Part shown: piece after piece, positions 15,585-24,510 of the stretch | Layout: each line of letters begins with the position of its first letter | Position numbering within the stretch: position 1 is the stretch's first letter | Origin: Rikenellaceae bacterium | Lineage (GTDB): Bacteria > Bacteroidota > Bacteroidia > Bacteroidales > Rikenellaceae | DNA: 64,000 nt | Assembly (NCBI GenBank): GCA_020860245.1 | Contig: JAJBUQ010000009.1 | Location: forward strand, 1-64,000 | Direction of reading: 5' to 3' | Made by a program: the position numbers and the translations under genes | Notes under the pieces: generated by a model | Databases searched by the model: none | The model's input: only the letters and a program-made list of their open reading frames with translations | What the model was told of the DNA's origin: nothing

Positions 15585-16634
15585 ATGGCAAAAATGATTT
15601 TTGGCGGCGTTGAAGAAAACGTAGTGACCAGAGAAGAGTTTCCGTTGAGCAAAGCATTAGACGTCCTTAAAGATGAAACTATCGCTGTCATCGGTTACGG
15701 AGTACAGGGTCCCGGTCAGGCAATGAATCTGCGTGATAACGGTTTCAACGTTATCGTGGGACAGCGTAAAAATTCCAAAACATGGGATAAGGCTGTCGCT
15801 GACGGTTGGGTTCCGGGCGAAACTCTTTTCGATATTGAAGAAGCGTGCCAAAAAGGAACTATTATACAGTATTTGTTATCTGATGCAGCTCAGATAGCTG
15901 TTTGGCCTACTATCAAGCAGTATCTCACACCTGGAAAAACTTTATATTTCTCACACGGATTCGCAGTGACTTATAGCGACCGTACAGGTATCGTTCCTCC
16001 AAAAGATATAGATGTGATCCTTGTTGCTCCTAAAGGTTCTGGAACAAGCCTCCGTAGATTATTCCTCGAAGGACGCGGTTTGAACTCAAGCTATGCCATT
16101 TATCAGGACGCTACGGGTAAAGCATTCGAAAAAGTAGTCGCTTTGGGAATCGGTGTAGGTTCTGGATATTTATTCGAAACCACATTTAAAAAAGAGGTTT
16201 ATTCTGATCTCTCCGGAGAACGTGGAACTTTGATGGGTGCTATTCAGGGTATATTTGCTGCTCAATATCAAGTGTTGAGAGAGAATGGCCATACTCCGTC
16301 AGAAGCGTTCAATGAAACTGTTGAAGAGCTTACTCAATCTCTTATGCCTCTTGTGGCTGAGAACGGTATGGACTGGATGTATGCTAACTGTTCTACAACG
16401 GCTCAACGCGGCGCGCTCGATTGGTGGAGGCCCTTCAAAGATGCTACTCTCCCCGTATTCCAGAAATTATATGCAGAGGTGGCTTGTGGAAATGAAACTC
16501 AACGTTCAATAGACACAAACAGTAAAGACGATTACCGTGAAAAACTCGAAGCTGAGTTGAAAGAACTTCGTGAGAGTGAAATGTGGCAGGCTGGTGCGAC
16601 TGTAAGAAGCCTTCGTCCTGAAAGAAATAAATAG
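15585..16634 (+). CDS. ilvC: Ketol-acid reductoisomerase
   Basis: The protein has 349 residues. It isomerises and reduces acetolactate or acetohydroxybutyrate with NAD(P)H and Mg2+. The Rossmann loop reads GYGVQGPGQAMNLRDNGFNV and then GQRKNSKTW, and the C-terminal helical domain carries SDLSGERGTLMGAIQGIF with metal-binding acidic residues. The length and loop match the form common in Bacteroidetes. It is the last gene of the operon, closed by a strong hairpin. No leu genes follow. Confidence 0.96.
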   Translation: MAKMIFGGVEENVVTREEFPLSKALDVLKDETIAVIGYGVQGPGQAMNLRDNGFNVIVGQRKNSKTWDKAVADGWVPGETLFDIEEACQKGTIIQYLLSDAAQIAVWPTIKQYLTPGKTLYFSHGFAVTYSDRTGIVPPKDIDVILVAPKGSGTSLRRLFLEGRGLNSSYAIYQDATGKAFEKVVALGIGVGSGYLFETTFKKEVYSDLSGERGTLMGAIQGIFAAQYQVLRENGHTPSEAFNETVEELTQSLMPLVAENGMDWMYANCSTTAQRGALDWWRPFKDATLPVFQKLYAEVACGNETQRSIDTNSKDDYREKLEAELKELRESEMWQAGATVRSLRPERNK

Positions 16635-16650
16635 ATTATATTTCTACAAT

Positions 16651-16680
16651 AAAAAATCTGCGGATTTCCGCAGATTTTTT
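16651..16680. terminator. Bidirectional terminator between ilvC and the DUF3127 gene
   Basis: Arms of 13 bases (16651-16663 and 16668-16680), GC-rich at the loop end and bordered by A-run and T-run, sit between two convergent transcripts. Confidence 0.9.
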
Positions 16681-16688
16681 ATTTATGC

Positions 16689-17051
16689 TTAAAACGGAAG
16701 ATCATCGACCTCACTTGAGGCTCCTCCCTCGAAATCTGATACATTTAACGGTGGCAGATCCGCATGCGGTGCAGAAGCTTCCTGGTTTTGTACATTTATT
16801 TTCCACGCTCTTACCTCAGTAAACCAACGTCCGTTATATTCACGGGATTCTATATTGACCGATATGTTTACATTGTCCCCTTCGCGCATCTTGGCCACTT
16901 CCTGAACCTTATCGCCCCAGAAACTGATACATACCTTCCTGTTGAATTCGGTCTGCAGTTCTACGACTATCTCCTGTTTCATCCATTCGCCTCTGGCGCT
17001 TGTTCCCTTGACTAAAGGAAGTACCCTGAATACCGTACCTTGAATTTCCAT
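16689..17051 (-). CDS. DUF3127 protein, OB-fold/SSB-like
   Basis: The protein has 120 residues. It begins [23 protein letters not shown] without the slip of a signal peptide. The region to residue 85 is an OB-like domain (KQEIVVELQTEFNRKVCISF, GDNVNISVNIESREYNGRWF), and the tail ends in an acidic DDLPF typical of single-stranded DNA-binding proteins. This is the DUF3127 family found in Bacteroidetes; DNA binding is suspected from the fold and tail. Its start codon overlaps the stop of the cyclophilin gene (TAATG), so the two are coupled. Confidence 0.85.
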   Translation of the reverse strand: MEIQGTVFRVLPLVKGTSARGEWMKQEIVVELQTEFNRKVCISFWGDKVQEVAKMREGDNVNISVNIESREYNGRWFTEVRAWKINVQNQEASAPHADLPPLNVSDFEGGASSEVDDLPF

Positions 17052-17488
17052 TATTCTTCTGTTATTACTATTTGTTTGATTTCATCTCCCGGACGTATAT
17101 CATCAATTATGTCCAAACCTTCGTATACCTTGCCGAACACGGTATGAACTCTGTCTAAATGCTGCGTGTTATGTCGGTTATGACATATAAAGAACTGTGA
17201 CCCACCGGTATCTCTGCCAGCGTGTGCCATCGAAAGGACTCCTCGGTCATGGTATTGATTATTGCCTGAGGTCTCGCATTTTATTTTATAACCAGGTCCT
17301 CCGGTTCCGTTGCCGATAGGGCATCCTCCCTGTATTACAAAATCGGGAATCACTCTATGAAAGGTCAGTCCGTTATAAAATCCGCTCTCTGCTAATCGAC
17401 AGAAATTTTCTACTGTGCCTGGAGCATCGTCTTCGAAAAATTTTACTTTCATTATACCTTTATCGGTATGTATTTCAGCTTTTTTCAT
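17051..17488 (-). CDS. Peptidyl-prolyl cis-trans isomerase, cyclophilin type
   Basis: This is a 145-residue compact cytoplasmic cyclophilin without a signal peptide. It shows the active-site pattern [27 protein letters not shown] and GSQFFIC, with the catalytic Arg in FHR and Gln/Phe in GSQFFI. It assists protein folding by proline isomerisation. A TATATTTG box lies 26 bases upstream. Its stop overlaps the DUF3127 start by one base. Confidence 0.92.
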   Translation of the reverse strand: MKKAEIHTDKGIMKVKFFEDDAPGTVENFCRLAESGFYNGLTFHRVIPDFVIQGGCPIGNGTGGPGYKIKCETSGNNQYHDRGVLSMAHAGRDTGGSQFFICHNRHNTQHLDRVHTVFGKVYEGLDIIDDIRPGDEIKQIVITEE

Positions 17489-17513
17489 GATGTTTGTTTA
17501 AATTACGACTATA

Positions 17514-17521
17514 CAAATATA
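17514..17521 (-). promoter_or_regulatory. TAnnTTTG promoter box of the cyclophilin-DUF3127 pair
   Basis: The minus strand reads TATATTTG, 26 bases before the cyclophilin start. It abuts the terminator of the preceding FKBP gene. Confidence 0.6.
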
Positions 17522-17522
17522 A

Positions 17523-17548
17523 AAAAAACGGGGCTTAAACCCCGTTTT
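17523..17548 (-). terminator. Terminator of the FKBP lipoprotein gene
   Basis: Arms AAAAACGGGG (17523-17532) and CCCCGTTTTT (17539-17548) enclose a six-base loop, with a T-run on both strands. Confidence 0.9.
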
Positions 17549-17566
17549 TATATATCAATTAATGGA

Positions 17567-18250
17567 TTATTCTTTAAATGGTTTTACATCTATTACTTCC
17601 ACCTCGAAATAAAGAGGCTGCATAGGTCCGATCGGACCTCTTCCTCTCTCTCCGTAAGCAAGTTCGTAAGGGATCCAAAGATTGATTTTACCACCTTTGC
17701 CTACTAATTGAATACCTTCCGTCCATCCGGGAATGACATTATTCAATGCAAATGTAGAGGATCCGCCGTGATCTTCGGAAGAGTCGAACTGTTCTCCGTT
17801 GGAAATGAATTTACCGACATATTCAACTACTACGGTGTCTCTGCTGTCCGTTGCTTTATCACTGCTTCCTGCATCGATTATTTCATAATACAGTCCGCTT
17901 TCTGTTTTTTGGACGTTTTTAATATTTTTAACCGCTTCAGAAATAAGTTGGTCGGCATTTTCCTTATCCTTTGCAGGTTTTCTCACCATAAAATATTCCT
18001 GAAGGAATTCATAGGCTTCTTCCTGTGTCATGGCAGTCTTATTGTTGAAAACATCTCTTATTGCAGCTGCTACGACTTCTGGTTTGATAAGTACACTGTC
18101 TACATTGTATTTGATAGAACTTCCTACATCGTACCCTATGGCGTAAGAAAGACTGTCGCTTTCGGTTTTAGCTAAACTCGCAGGGGAAGAAGTGTGGCAT
18201 GATGTAGTTACTACTGCAACTGCAGATAATAAGATAATCGCTTTTTTCAT
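17567..18250 (-). CDS. FKBP-type peptidyl-prolyl isomerase lipoprotein (FkpA/Mip-like)
   Basis: The protein has 227 residues with a lipoprotein signal (VTTSC, Cys18). Residues about 30-110 are the helical FKBP_N dimerisation domain (DSLSYAIGYDVGSSIKYN), and residues about 130-225 are the FKBP domain with VEYVGKFISNGEQFDSS, NNVIPGWTEGIQLVGKGGK, IPYELAYGERG and PLYFEVEVIDV. It should fold proteins at the cell envelope. It is a single gene with its own TAnnTTTG boxes (TAAATTTG at 18297-18304 or TATTTTTG at 18307-18314) and terminator. Confidence 0.92.
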   Translation of the reverse strand: MKKAIILLSAVAVVTTSCHTSSPASLAKTESDSLSYAIGYDVGSSIKYNVDSVLIKPEVVAAAIRDVFNNKTAMTQEEAYEFLQEYFMVRKPAKDKENADQLISEAVKNIKNVQKTESGLYYEIIDAGSSDKATDSRDTVVVEYVGKFISNGEQFDSSEDHGGSSTFALNNVIPGWTEGIQLVGKGGKINLWIPYELAYGERGRGPIGPMQPLYFEVEVIDVKPFKE

Positions 18251-18296
18251 AGTAAATATTTATTTTAAAATTATAATTCTTTATTTCAACACGCAA

Positions 18297-18314
18297 CAAA
18301 TTTAATCAAAAATA
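18297..18314 (-). promoter_or_regulatory. Two candidate TAnnTTTG boxes of the FKBP gene
   Basis: The minus strand reads TATTTTTG (18307-18314) and TAAATTTG (18297-18304), 47-64 bases before the FKBP start. Which one is used cannot be told. Confidence 0.4.
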
Positions 18315-18340
18315 TTTTAATAATCCTAATAAAAGAGGTC

Positions 18341-19693
18341 TTATTTATATTGCGGAAAATGTCTTCCAGACCGTTTATGTGCAATATTTATCATATTCCA
18401 ACCTAAGAGACCAGAAGTAATCGAAGCTATGAGTATTGCAACTTTTCCTATGGAAATCATTCCCGGATCGCTGAAAGCGAGGTTATCGATGAAAACGGAC
18501 ATCGTAAATCCGATACCACCAAGGCATGCTACGGCAAAAATCATGAACCAGTTGGCAGCAGTAGGCATGGAGCATAGCTTCAATTTTATCGTTATCCAGC
18601 AAAGAAGAAAAATTCCTAACGGTTTGCCTGCTACCAAACCTAAGAATATGCCTAACGATTCATTGTTTACGAGTTGTCCGATATTGCTGAAATCTATTTC
18701 GACCCCTGCATTGGCCAATGCGAACAATGGCATAATTAGAAAAGTAATGGAATGATGCAGGGCATATTCGAGTCTTTGAGACGGACTTATAGAATTGGAG
18801 GCGATTTTTCGGATAGATTGAAGGCACAGATGCTGCTCTTCATTCGAAAGTATTTCGCTTCCGGGTTTATCTTCGTATTGAAAACATTTGGTAAAATATC
18901 TGGATTTATAAAGAAAATATTTTTTATTGAAACGCGGTTTTGTAGGGAGGGTCATAGCTATTATCACTCCTGCAATCGTAGCATGAATCCCTGAATGGAG
19001 AAACAAAATCCAAAGAAGTATGCTTGGAATAATGTAGTATTTTATCTTTCTTATATGGAATACGTTGAGGGTTATCAGGAATGCGAATGTAAACATAGCT
19101 GCTATAATCATATTCCAGTCTATATGTGAGGAATAAAAGATGGCTATGACAATTATCGCCCCTAAGTCGTCTGCTATGGCTAACGCTGCTAAAAAAACTT
19201 TAAGCGATACAGGCACCCTATCTCCCATGATCGAAAGCACACTCAATGCGAATGCAATATCCATAGCCATCGGAATTCCCCATCCTGATTCGGCAGGCTG
19301 TCCTGCATTGAAAAAAAGATATATTAAGGCGGGAAAAACCATACCTCCGATCGCCGCAGCCACAGGAAGTCCTGCTTATTTTCTGGTGGATAATTGTCTC
19401 GCAATAATTTCTCTTTTAATTTCCAGTCCGACGACAAAAAAGAAAACCACCATTAATCCGTCGTTTATCCACTCTTCGATCGTTTTTGTTAGATTGAATT
19501 TTTCGAATCCAATAGTGAATTTTAGGTTCCAGAAATTATGGAATACTTCTTTGGTTAATTCGAGATTGGCTAACAGTATGGCAATAAACGCGCAGGTGAT
19601 AAGGATTATCCCTCCGGTTACAGGGGAATGCAGCATTCGATGCTGCTGTTCATTAAGTACGTAAGCCCTTCTTTTATATCTGTATCTCAACAT
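18341..19693 (-). pseudogene. nhaA: Na+/H+ antiporter NhaA, interrupted by an in-frame TAA
   Basis: The gene reads as a full NhaA in one frame apart from TAA at 19376-19378. The first 105 codons (19376-19693) cover the first two membrane helices, ending VVFFFVVGLEIKRE...QLSTRK. After the stop the frame goes on AGLPVAAAIGGMVFPALIYL through ALAIADDLGAIIVIAIFYS, where the paired Asp residues form the ion site, to the normal C-terminus. Families usually have Lys or another residue at the stop, so one base change explains it. A GTG at 19361-19363 could start the rest, but without helices 1-2 function is unlikely. The start overlaps the ureohydrolase stop by seven bases. Confidence 0.85.
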
Positions 19694-20715
19694 TTTTTTA
19701 AGCTTAAATTACAAAGTTTATATAATACGCGTGCTCCCACATTGGCGTCCCATTCTCCGGCGAAATCAGTAGCAACTTCACACAAATCGAATCCTATAAT
19801 TTCACGTCCGGTTTCTGTTAATTTATTCAACATAAAAATTGCTTCATTAAAGGAAATCCCTCCCGGAACAGGAGTGCCGGTACCAGGACTATATTCCGGA
19901 GATAAGCCGTCTATATCGAAACTAACATACACTTTTTCAGGTAGGCATGAAATAATATCTTCACATTGTTTATCCCATGTAATACCCGTAAATTTATTGT
20001 CATATAATTCTTTATCGAAGAATGTCCTGATTTTTTGATTTTTCCGAATGAAATTTATTTCGTCTTCGCAGATATCCCTTACCGCTACCTGTACGAGTTT
20101 ATCTATATTTTCAATTTTCTCTATTACGTTGTACATTATGGAAGCGTGGGAATATTCGAACCCCTCATAGGCATTCCTTAAATCTGCATGAGCGTCTATG
20201 TGCAGAATCCCGAAGTTACCGTAATATTCAGATGCAGCTTTAATATATCCGTAGGGTGTACTATGATCTCCGCCCACTAATCCGACCTTCTTGCCCCGCC
20301 TCAGCCATTTTAACGATTCACTGTATATATACCGATTTAACTCCTCCGATACGGAATTGATTCTCTCCAGTTTTTTCCGTGCGTACGTTTCTTTCAAAGA
20401 ACCACCCGATTCTAAATGGATTATAATTTTTTCCGCATCAATTCTTAATTTTTTACTTCTCTCCAGTATGGAATAATCGAATTCAATAGTTCCTATGCCT
20501 TTTTTCCATCCGTCCGGATTATTAAAATCGAACATATCCAGTTGAGCAGATGCTTCGAGTATGGCTTCAGGAGCGTTTGCGGTACCCGGTTTATAAGATG
20601 TAGTGACATCCCATGGAACGGATAACAGTACGATAGAGGAATTTTCAGGAGAAAAAGGCATCGAAAAATAATTCCCGTTAGGAACACTTATATCATTTGG
20701 ATTATATTCAGCCAT
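19687..20715 (-). CDS. Ureohydrolase family protein (agmatinase/arginase/formimidoylglutamase type)
   Basis: The 342-residue binuclear manganese hydrolase has all metal-site motifs: GGDHSTPYG, DAHADLR (DAHxD) and SFDIDGLSPEYSPGTGTPVP (DxD). It would split agmatine, arginine or a similar guanidino/formimino compound; the exact substrate is not decided by these motifs. It lies 90 bases after mgsA in reverse order on the same strand and overlaps the nhaA start, so it is co-transcribed with the antiporter. Agmatine removal and Na+/H+ exchange both affect pH balance, which may explain the pairing. Confidence 0.88.
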   Translation of the reverse strand: MAEYNPNDISVPNGNYFSMPFSPENSSIVLLSVPWDVTTSYKPGTANAPEAILEASAQLDMFDFNNPDGWKKGIGTIEFDYSILERSKKLRIDAEKIIIHLESGGSLKETYARKKLERINSVSEELNRYIYSESLKWLRRGKKVGLVGGDHSTPYGYIKAASEYYGNFGILHIDAHADLRNAYEGFEYSHASIMYNVIEKIENIDKLVQVAVRDICEDEINFIRKNQKIRTFFDKELYDNKFTGITWDKQCEDIISCLPEKVYVSFDIDGLSPEYSPGTGTPVPGGISFNEAIFMLNKLTETGREIIGFDLCEVATDFAGEWDANVGARVLYKLCNLSLKKC

Positions 20716-20804
20716 AGGAGTTATTTATAAACAAAAAGCCGAGATTTTCTCGACCGATAAATAAGATAAAAGTAATAAACAAAGAAAGATACAGACAAAC
20801 AAAT

Positions 20805-21287
20805 TTATTTGTTGTCCAAAGTACGTTCGATATAAGAGCGGTAATCTTTAACCACCCTCGTATATTCGCTTGAGAATAACGGAGACGAAATTATAAAGTC
20901 CGCAGTCGACCTGTTTATTGCCGTAGGAACATTATACACGGTTGCAAGTCTCAGAAGCGCCTTGACGTCTACATCGTGAGGTTGAGCCATCATTGGATCC
21001 CAGAAAAAAATAACCAGATCGATCTCTCCTTCCGCTATCATCGATCCTAATTGCTGGTCTCCTCCGAGGGGTCCCGATTTAAGCATCACGATCTCAAAAC
21101 GGGAGTGGTCGTTATTTCTTCGCTCCATGAGGGTCGAAGCGACTATTTTACCTGTGGTCCCGGTGCATATCAGTCTATGATTCAATAGAACCTCCCAGTT
21201 CCATTCCACCCATTCGGCAAGGTCTCGCTTCATGTTGTCGTGTGCGACCAGAGCGATCCTCTTGGTTTTGTTTAAATTTTTTTCCAT
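20805..21287 (-). CDS. mgsA: Methylglyoxal synthase
   Basis: The protein has 160 residues. It converts dihydroxyacetone phosphate to methylglyoxal and phosphate, a bypass when sugar phosphates accumulate. Motifs: IALVAHDNMKRDLAEWV, TGTTG, the phosphate-binding SGPLGGDQQLGSMIAEGEID with catalytic Asp, and FFWDPMMAQPHDVDVKALLR. The gene starts nine bases after cysQ, so they share a transcript. Confidence 0.95.
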   Translation of the reverse strand: MEKNLNKTKRIALVAHDNMKRDLAEWVEWNWEVLLNHRLICTGTTGKIVASTLMERRNNDHSRFEIVMLKSGPLGGDQQLGSMIAEGEIDLVIFFWDPMMAQPHDVDVKALLRLATVYNVPTAINRSTADFIISSPLFSSEYTRVVKDYRSYIERTLDNK

Positions 21288-21296
21288 TCTTTTGGT

Positions 21297-22136
21297 TTAT
21301 ATGTCAATAAATTGTGTTTTGCAGTAAAAATGAGGATTTTCGAGGTTCTCCTTATTATATCTTATTATCTCTTCATCTCGGATGCTTTGAGTCGAACATC
21401 CTGCCGATATGGCAACGGAATCCCCTGCTGCAGTATCCCATTCGTGCGTAGTGGTGGTTCTCACGTAGTAGTCCGCCATACCTTCCGCAACCATGCAGAA
21501 TTTAATGGAACTGCCGCTTTGAATCACTTCTACCTCCCCGTGTTTGGCTTTAAGGTCCTCTATAAATTTATATGTTTCAGGGGAGAGGTGGGAACGGCTA
21601 ATCACTACTTTTACAGGTTCGTTCGATTCTTTTATCAAAGGAAGTTTTTCCACATCGGAATAAATTTCTGCAATGGTAAATTCTGCGTCCATATCCGGTT
21701 TTACATTCTCCTTCACAAACGAACCGCGCTCCCTGTCGCTGAAATATATTTTTTCAAAACACGGAGCATATACTACGCTTAGATAAGGGGTGTTTTCCAC
21801 CATAAGGGCTATATTCACGGTAAATTCTCCGTTGCGTTTAATAAATTCCTTCGTTCCGTCCAACGGATCGATAAGCCAGAATAAATCCCAGTTGCACCTC
21901 TCCTCGAAGAGAAGATTGCGGCCCTCTTCGCTTAATAACGGAATGCGCGTCTGGTTAAGATAGTTCTTTATAAGACTGTGCGATTCCCGGTCTGCGAGTG
22001 TTATAGGCGTGCTGTCGGACTTTAGGTTTATATTGAAATTCTCCTGATTATATATTTCCAGTATTTTCGCACCTGCTCTTATCGAAGCGTTGTAAGCATA
22101 AGTGAGAAGATAGTCGAACTGTTCCCGTTGAAGCAT
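21297..22136 (-). CDS. cysQ: 3'(2'),5'-bisphosphate nucleotidase
   Basis: The 279-residue protein is of the inositol monophosphatase superfamily. It dephosphorylates 3'-phosphoadenosine 5'-phosphate (PAP), a by-product of sulfate activation. Metal-site motifs are LLSEEGR, DPLDGTKEFIKRNGEFTVNI and EWDTAAGDSVAISAG. It is the first gene of a pair with mgsA. A TAAATTTG box (22147-22154) is close upstream. Confidence 0.9.
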   Translation of the reverse strand: MLQREQFDYLLTYAYNASIRAGAKILEIYNQENFNINLKSDSTPITLADRESHSLIKNYLNQTRIPLLSEEGRNLLFEERCNWDLFWLIDPLDGTKEFIKRNGEFTVNIALMVENTPYLSVVYAPCFEKIYFSDRERGSFVKENVKPDMDAEFTIAEIYSDVEKLPLIKESNEPVKVVISRSHLSPETYKFIEDLKAKHGEVEVIQSGSSIKFCMVAEGMADYYVRTTTTHEWDTAAGDSVAISAGCSTQSIRDEEIIRYNKENLENPHFYCKTQFIDI

Positions 22137-22217
22137 AATTTTTTTACAAATTTAATGTTTTTTATAGTTAATCGAAATATTTGGATTAAATTGCAATTAT
22201 AAAATATTGATATAGTT

Positions 22218-22511
22218 TTATTTAACGATTATAGTCGAAATTATTTTATCACCCAGTTCCTGATTTATACTGTTCATAAGCGTTGTCCTTCTCAAAAATA
22301 TTTCATGACGTATTACCGACGACCTTACCTGAACGTACATCTTCCCGTAGCTTACGGTCACTCTCATAATATAGTCAGCAAGGTCTTTGCCCACTGTCTG
22401 TTTGAAAATGTCCACAGCGCGGTTCTCCGCTATCCTTCTGGCGAGCTTTGGATTGCTGCCGAAAAAGTCGTTTATCATTTCACCTATTTTAACAGGTTCC
22501 GTTCGTCTCAT
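22218..22511 (-). CDS. DUF721 (DciA-like) protein
   Basis: This 97-residue protein is almost wholly the DUF721 domain (IGEMINDFFGSNPKLARRIA, YVQVRSSVIRHEIFLRRTTL). DUF721 proteins such as DciA assist loading of the replicative helicase. The start ATG overlaps the recF stop in an ATGA, a conserved recF-DUF721 arrangement. Confidence 0.88.
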   Translation of the reverse strand: MRRTEPVKIGEMINDFFGSNPKLARRIAENRAVDIFKQTVGKDLADYIMRVTVSYGKMYVQVRSSVIRHEIFLRRTTLMNSINQELGDKIISTIIVK

Positions 22512-23617
22512 GCCGTGTCTGCATCAATTGTTCCGTTTTCTACCGTGTACAGCTCGTAATTATCATCGAGTGTGTTCAAAATATTTTCCAGTCTTACTTT
22601 GTTGCTGTCCGTAAGAAAAATCTGTCCGAAGTCATCGCTTAATACCATCTTTATCAATCTCTCCACCCGCTCGAGATCGAGTTTATCGAAAATGTCGTCT
22701 AAAAGTAGTATGGGCAAATATCCGGTTTTTTTCGCTATTATTTCGAATTGTGATAACTTTAACGCTATCAGAAATGTTTTTTGCTGTCCCTGCGACCCGA
22801 ATTTTTTTATCGGATAACCGGATATTTTAAATTTTATATCATCTCTGTGTACTCCGGAAGACGTGTGCTCGACGTATATGTCCTTCGTCCTGTTCTCCGA
22901 TAAAAGTTCGGATAGGTCGCGGTCGTTGAGCTCCGATTTATAGGCTATCTCTACATCTTCCTGTTCTCCCGAAAGAACCGAATAATATTTTTTTATTACC
23001 GGTGATATTCTTCCGATAAGTTCAACACGTTTACCGTGAATAAATTTGCCGAACGTAGAGAGCTGAAGGTCGAGAATGTCTAATATCTCGTGAAAATTGG
23101 GGGTGTCTGTCTTTTTCAGCAATTTATTCCTCTCCCCGAGAATATGATTATACTTTATAAGGGTCTCGATATAACTACGGTCGTACTGTGAAAGTAAAGT
23201 ATTCATAAATTTACGCCTCTCTTCACCCGAATCGTTTATTAACGATGTGTCCGAAGGAGAGATCAGCACTACCGGAATTATTCCGATATGATCCGATAAT
23301 TTCTCGTACTCCTTGCTGTTTCTTTTGAAAACTTTGCCTGTGCCTTTTTTGAAGCTGCACAGGACATTATCTATACGTCCTTTGGCATCGTATTGACCGT
23401 CGAGAACAAAAAAATCTTCCTCGTGATTTACACTTTGTCCGTCCGTGAGACCGAAGGCGCTTTTACACATGGACAGATAATAAAGTGCATCGATTACATT
23501 GGTCTTGCCCGCACCGTTGTTGCCTATCAGACAGTTCAGTTTTTTAGTGAAGGAAAGTTCTGCCTGCCTGATATTTTTGAAGTTTATTATATTCAATCTG
23601 GTTATATTCATCCGCAA
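22508..23617 (-). CDS. recF: DNA replication and repair protein RecF
   Basis: The 369-residue SMC-like ATPase loads RecA on gapped DNA. The Walker A is GNNGAGKTN (about residues 33-41), the signature region is KFGSQGQQKTFLIALKLSQF, and Walker B is LLLDDIFDKLD. The start may be Met1 or Met3 (MNITRLNIINFKN). It is divergent from the TPR gene, with its own TAATTTTG box 26 bases upstream. Confidence 0.96.
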   Translation of the reverse strand: MRMNITRLNIINFKNIRQAELSFTKKLNCLIGNNGAGKTNVIDALYYLSMCKSAFGLTDGQSVNHEEDFFVLDGQYDAKGRIDNVLCSFKKGTGKVFKRNSKEYEKLSDHIGIIPVVLISPSDTSLINDSGEERRKFMNTLLSQYDRSYIETLIKYNHILGERNKLLKKTDTPNFHEILDILDLQLSTFGKFIHGKRVELIGRISPVIKKYYSVLSGEQEDVEIAYKSELNDRDLSELLSENRTKDIYVEHTSSGVHRDDIKFKISGYPIKKFGSQGQQKTFLIALKLSQFEIIAKKTGYLPILLLDDIFDKLDLERVERLIKMVLSDDFGQIFLTDSNKVRLENILNTLDDNYELYTVENGTIDADTA

Positions 23618-23642
23618 GCTTAATAGACATCTTTGTACAAGG

Positions 23643-23650
23643 CAAAATTA
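23643..23650 (-). promoter_or_regulatory. TAnnTTTG promoter box of recF
   Basis: The minus strand reads TAATTTTG, 26 bases before the recF start in the divergent recF/TPR intergenic region. Confidence 0.55.
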
Positions 23651-23703
23651 CCATAAAAAAGAGATTTTTTTCATAAAATATAAGGTTATTTGATAAAAAG
23701 ATT

Positions 23704-23711
23704 TACTTTTG
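23704..23711 (+). promoter_or_regulatory. TAnnTTTG promoter box of the TPR gene
   Basis: TACTTTTG, 35 bases before the ATG at 23746. Confidence 0.55.
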
Positions 23712-23745
23712 CATAGATTTTAAAAAATTTAGTAAAGACATAGTT

Positions 23746-24444
23746 ATGGCAGACAATAGAAAACAGGTAAAGGAAGATCCGGAAGAAGTAATCGAAACCG
23801 CCATTAATAAGACGGAGTTGTTTATATTTAAAAATGGCAGGACGCTTCTGACTATTCTTATCGTTATTGTCGCTATTGCCGGAGGTATAACTGCTTATAA
23901 ATATCTTTATTCCGTTCCTCAACAGAAAAAAGCGGCTACCGCTATTTTTGAAGTTCAGAATGCGTTTGCTGATGAAGAGTTTTCCATCGCGCTTAACGGT
24001 GACGGAAATAATTCAGGCTTCCTTCAGGTTGCGGAGAAATACGGTTCCACCAAATCGGGTAATCTTGCCAAACATTATGCGGGACAATGCTATCTTAGAT
24101 TAGGCGATTACGAGAATGCTGTTAAATATTTCGAAAAATATAAAAACGTCAAAGGACTCTCTTCGGAAGTCGTGAATGCCGTTAATGCAGGGCTTGCAGG
24201 TGATGCCTATGTTCAAATGGGTAATCCGGCTAAAGGTTTGGATTGTTACAAAAAAGCTGTGGAGTTAAGCGCTAACGAAATTACAGCACCTTATTACGCA
24301 AAGAAAGCAGGGCTGCTCTTGCAGAATACAGGCGATTACAAGAAGGCTCTTGAGTATTATAGCGACATTAAGAATAAATACCCTAATTCTATGGAAGCCC
24401 GCGATATAGATAAATTTATCGGACAGGTAGAACAAAAATTATAG
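23746..24444 (+). CDS. Membrane-anchored tetratricopeptide protein (YfgM-like)
   Basis: The protein has 232 residues: a charged cytoplasmic head (1-35), one membrane helix (about 38-58, TLLTILIVIVAIAGGITAYK), then TPR units to the end (HYAGQCYLRLGDYENAVKYF, AYVQMGNPAKGLDCYKKAVE, AGLLLQNTGDYKKALEYYSD). The layout is like YfgM, an envelope chaperone partner of the Sec machinery, and the same type of protein is common in Bacteroidetes. Substrate unknown. Closed by a terminator just before ribH. Confidence 0.8.
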   Translation: MADNRKQVKEDPEEVIETAINKTELFIFKNGRTLLTILIVIVAIAGGITAYKYLYSVPQQKKAATAIFEVQNAFADEEFSIALNGDGNNSGFLQVAEKYGSTKSGNLAKHYAGQCYLRLGDYENAVKYFEKYKNVKGLSSEVVNAVNAGLAGDAYVQMGNPAKGLDCYKKAVELSANEITAPYYAKKAGLLLQNTGDYKKALEYYSDIKNKYPNSMEARDIDKFIGQVEQKL

Positions 24445-24465
24445 AGTTTGTCTAAAACATAATAG

Positions 24466-24492
24466 AGGTTGTCTTGCCGGGCAACCTTTTTT
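24466..24492 (+). terminator. Terminator between the TPR gene and ribH
   Basis: Arms AGGTTG (24466-24471) and CAACCT (24482-24487) are followed by a T-run; an inner TTGCC/GGCAA pairing is an alternative. ribH starts only 19 bases later, so readthrough may feed it. Confidence 0.7.
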
Positions 24493-24510
24493 CTTAAAAA
24501 TACTTTTAAT

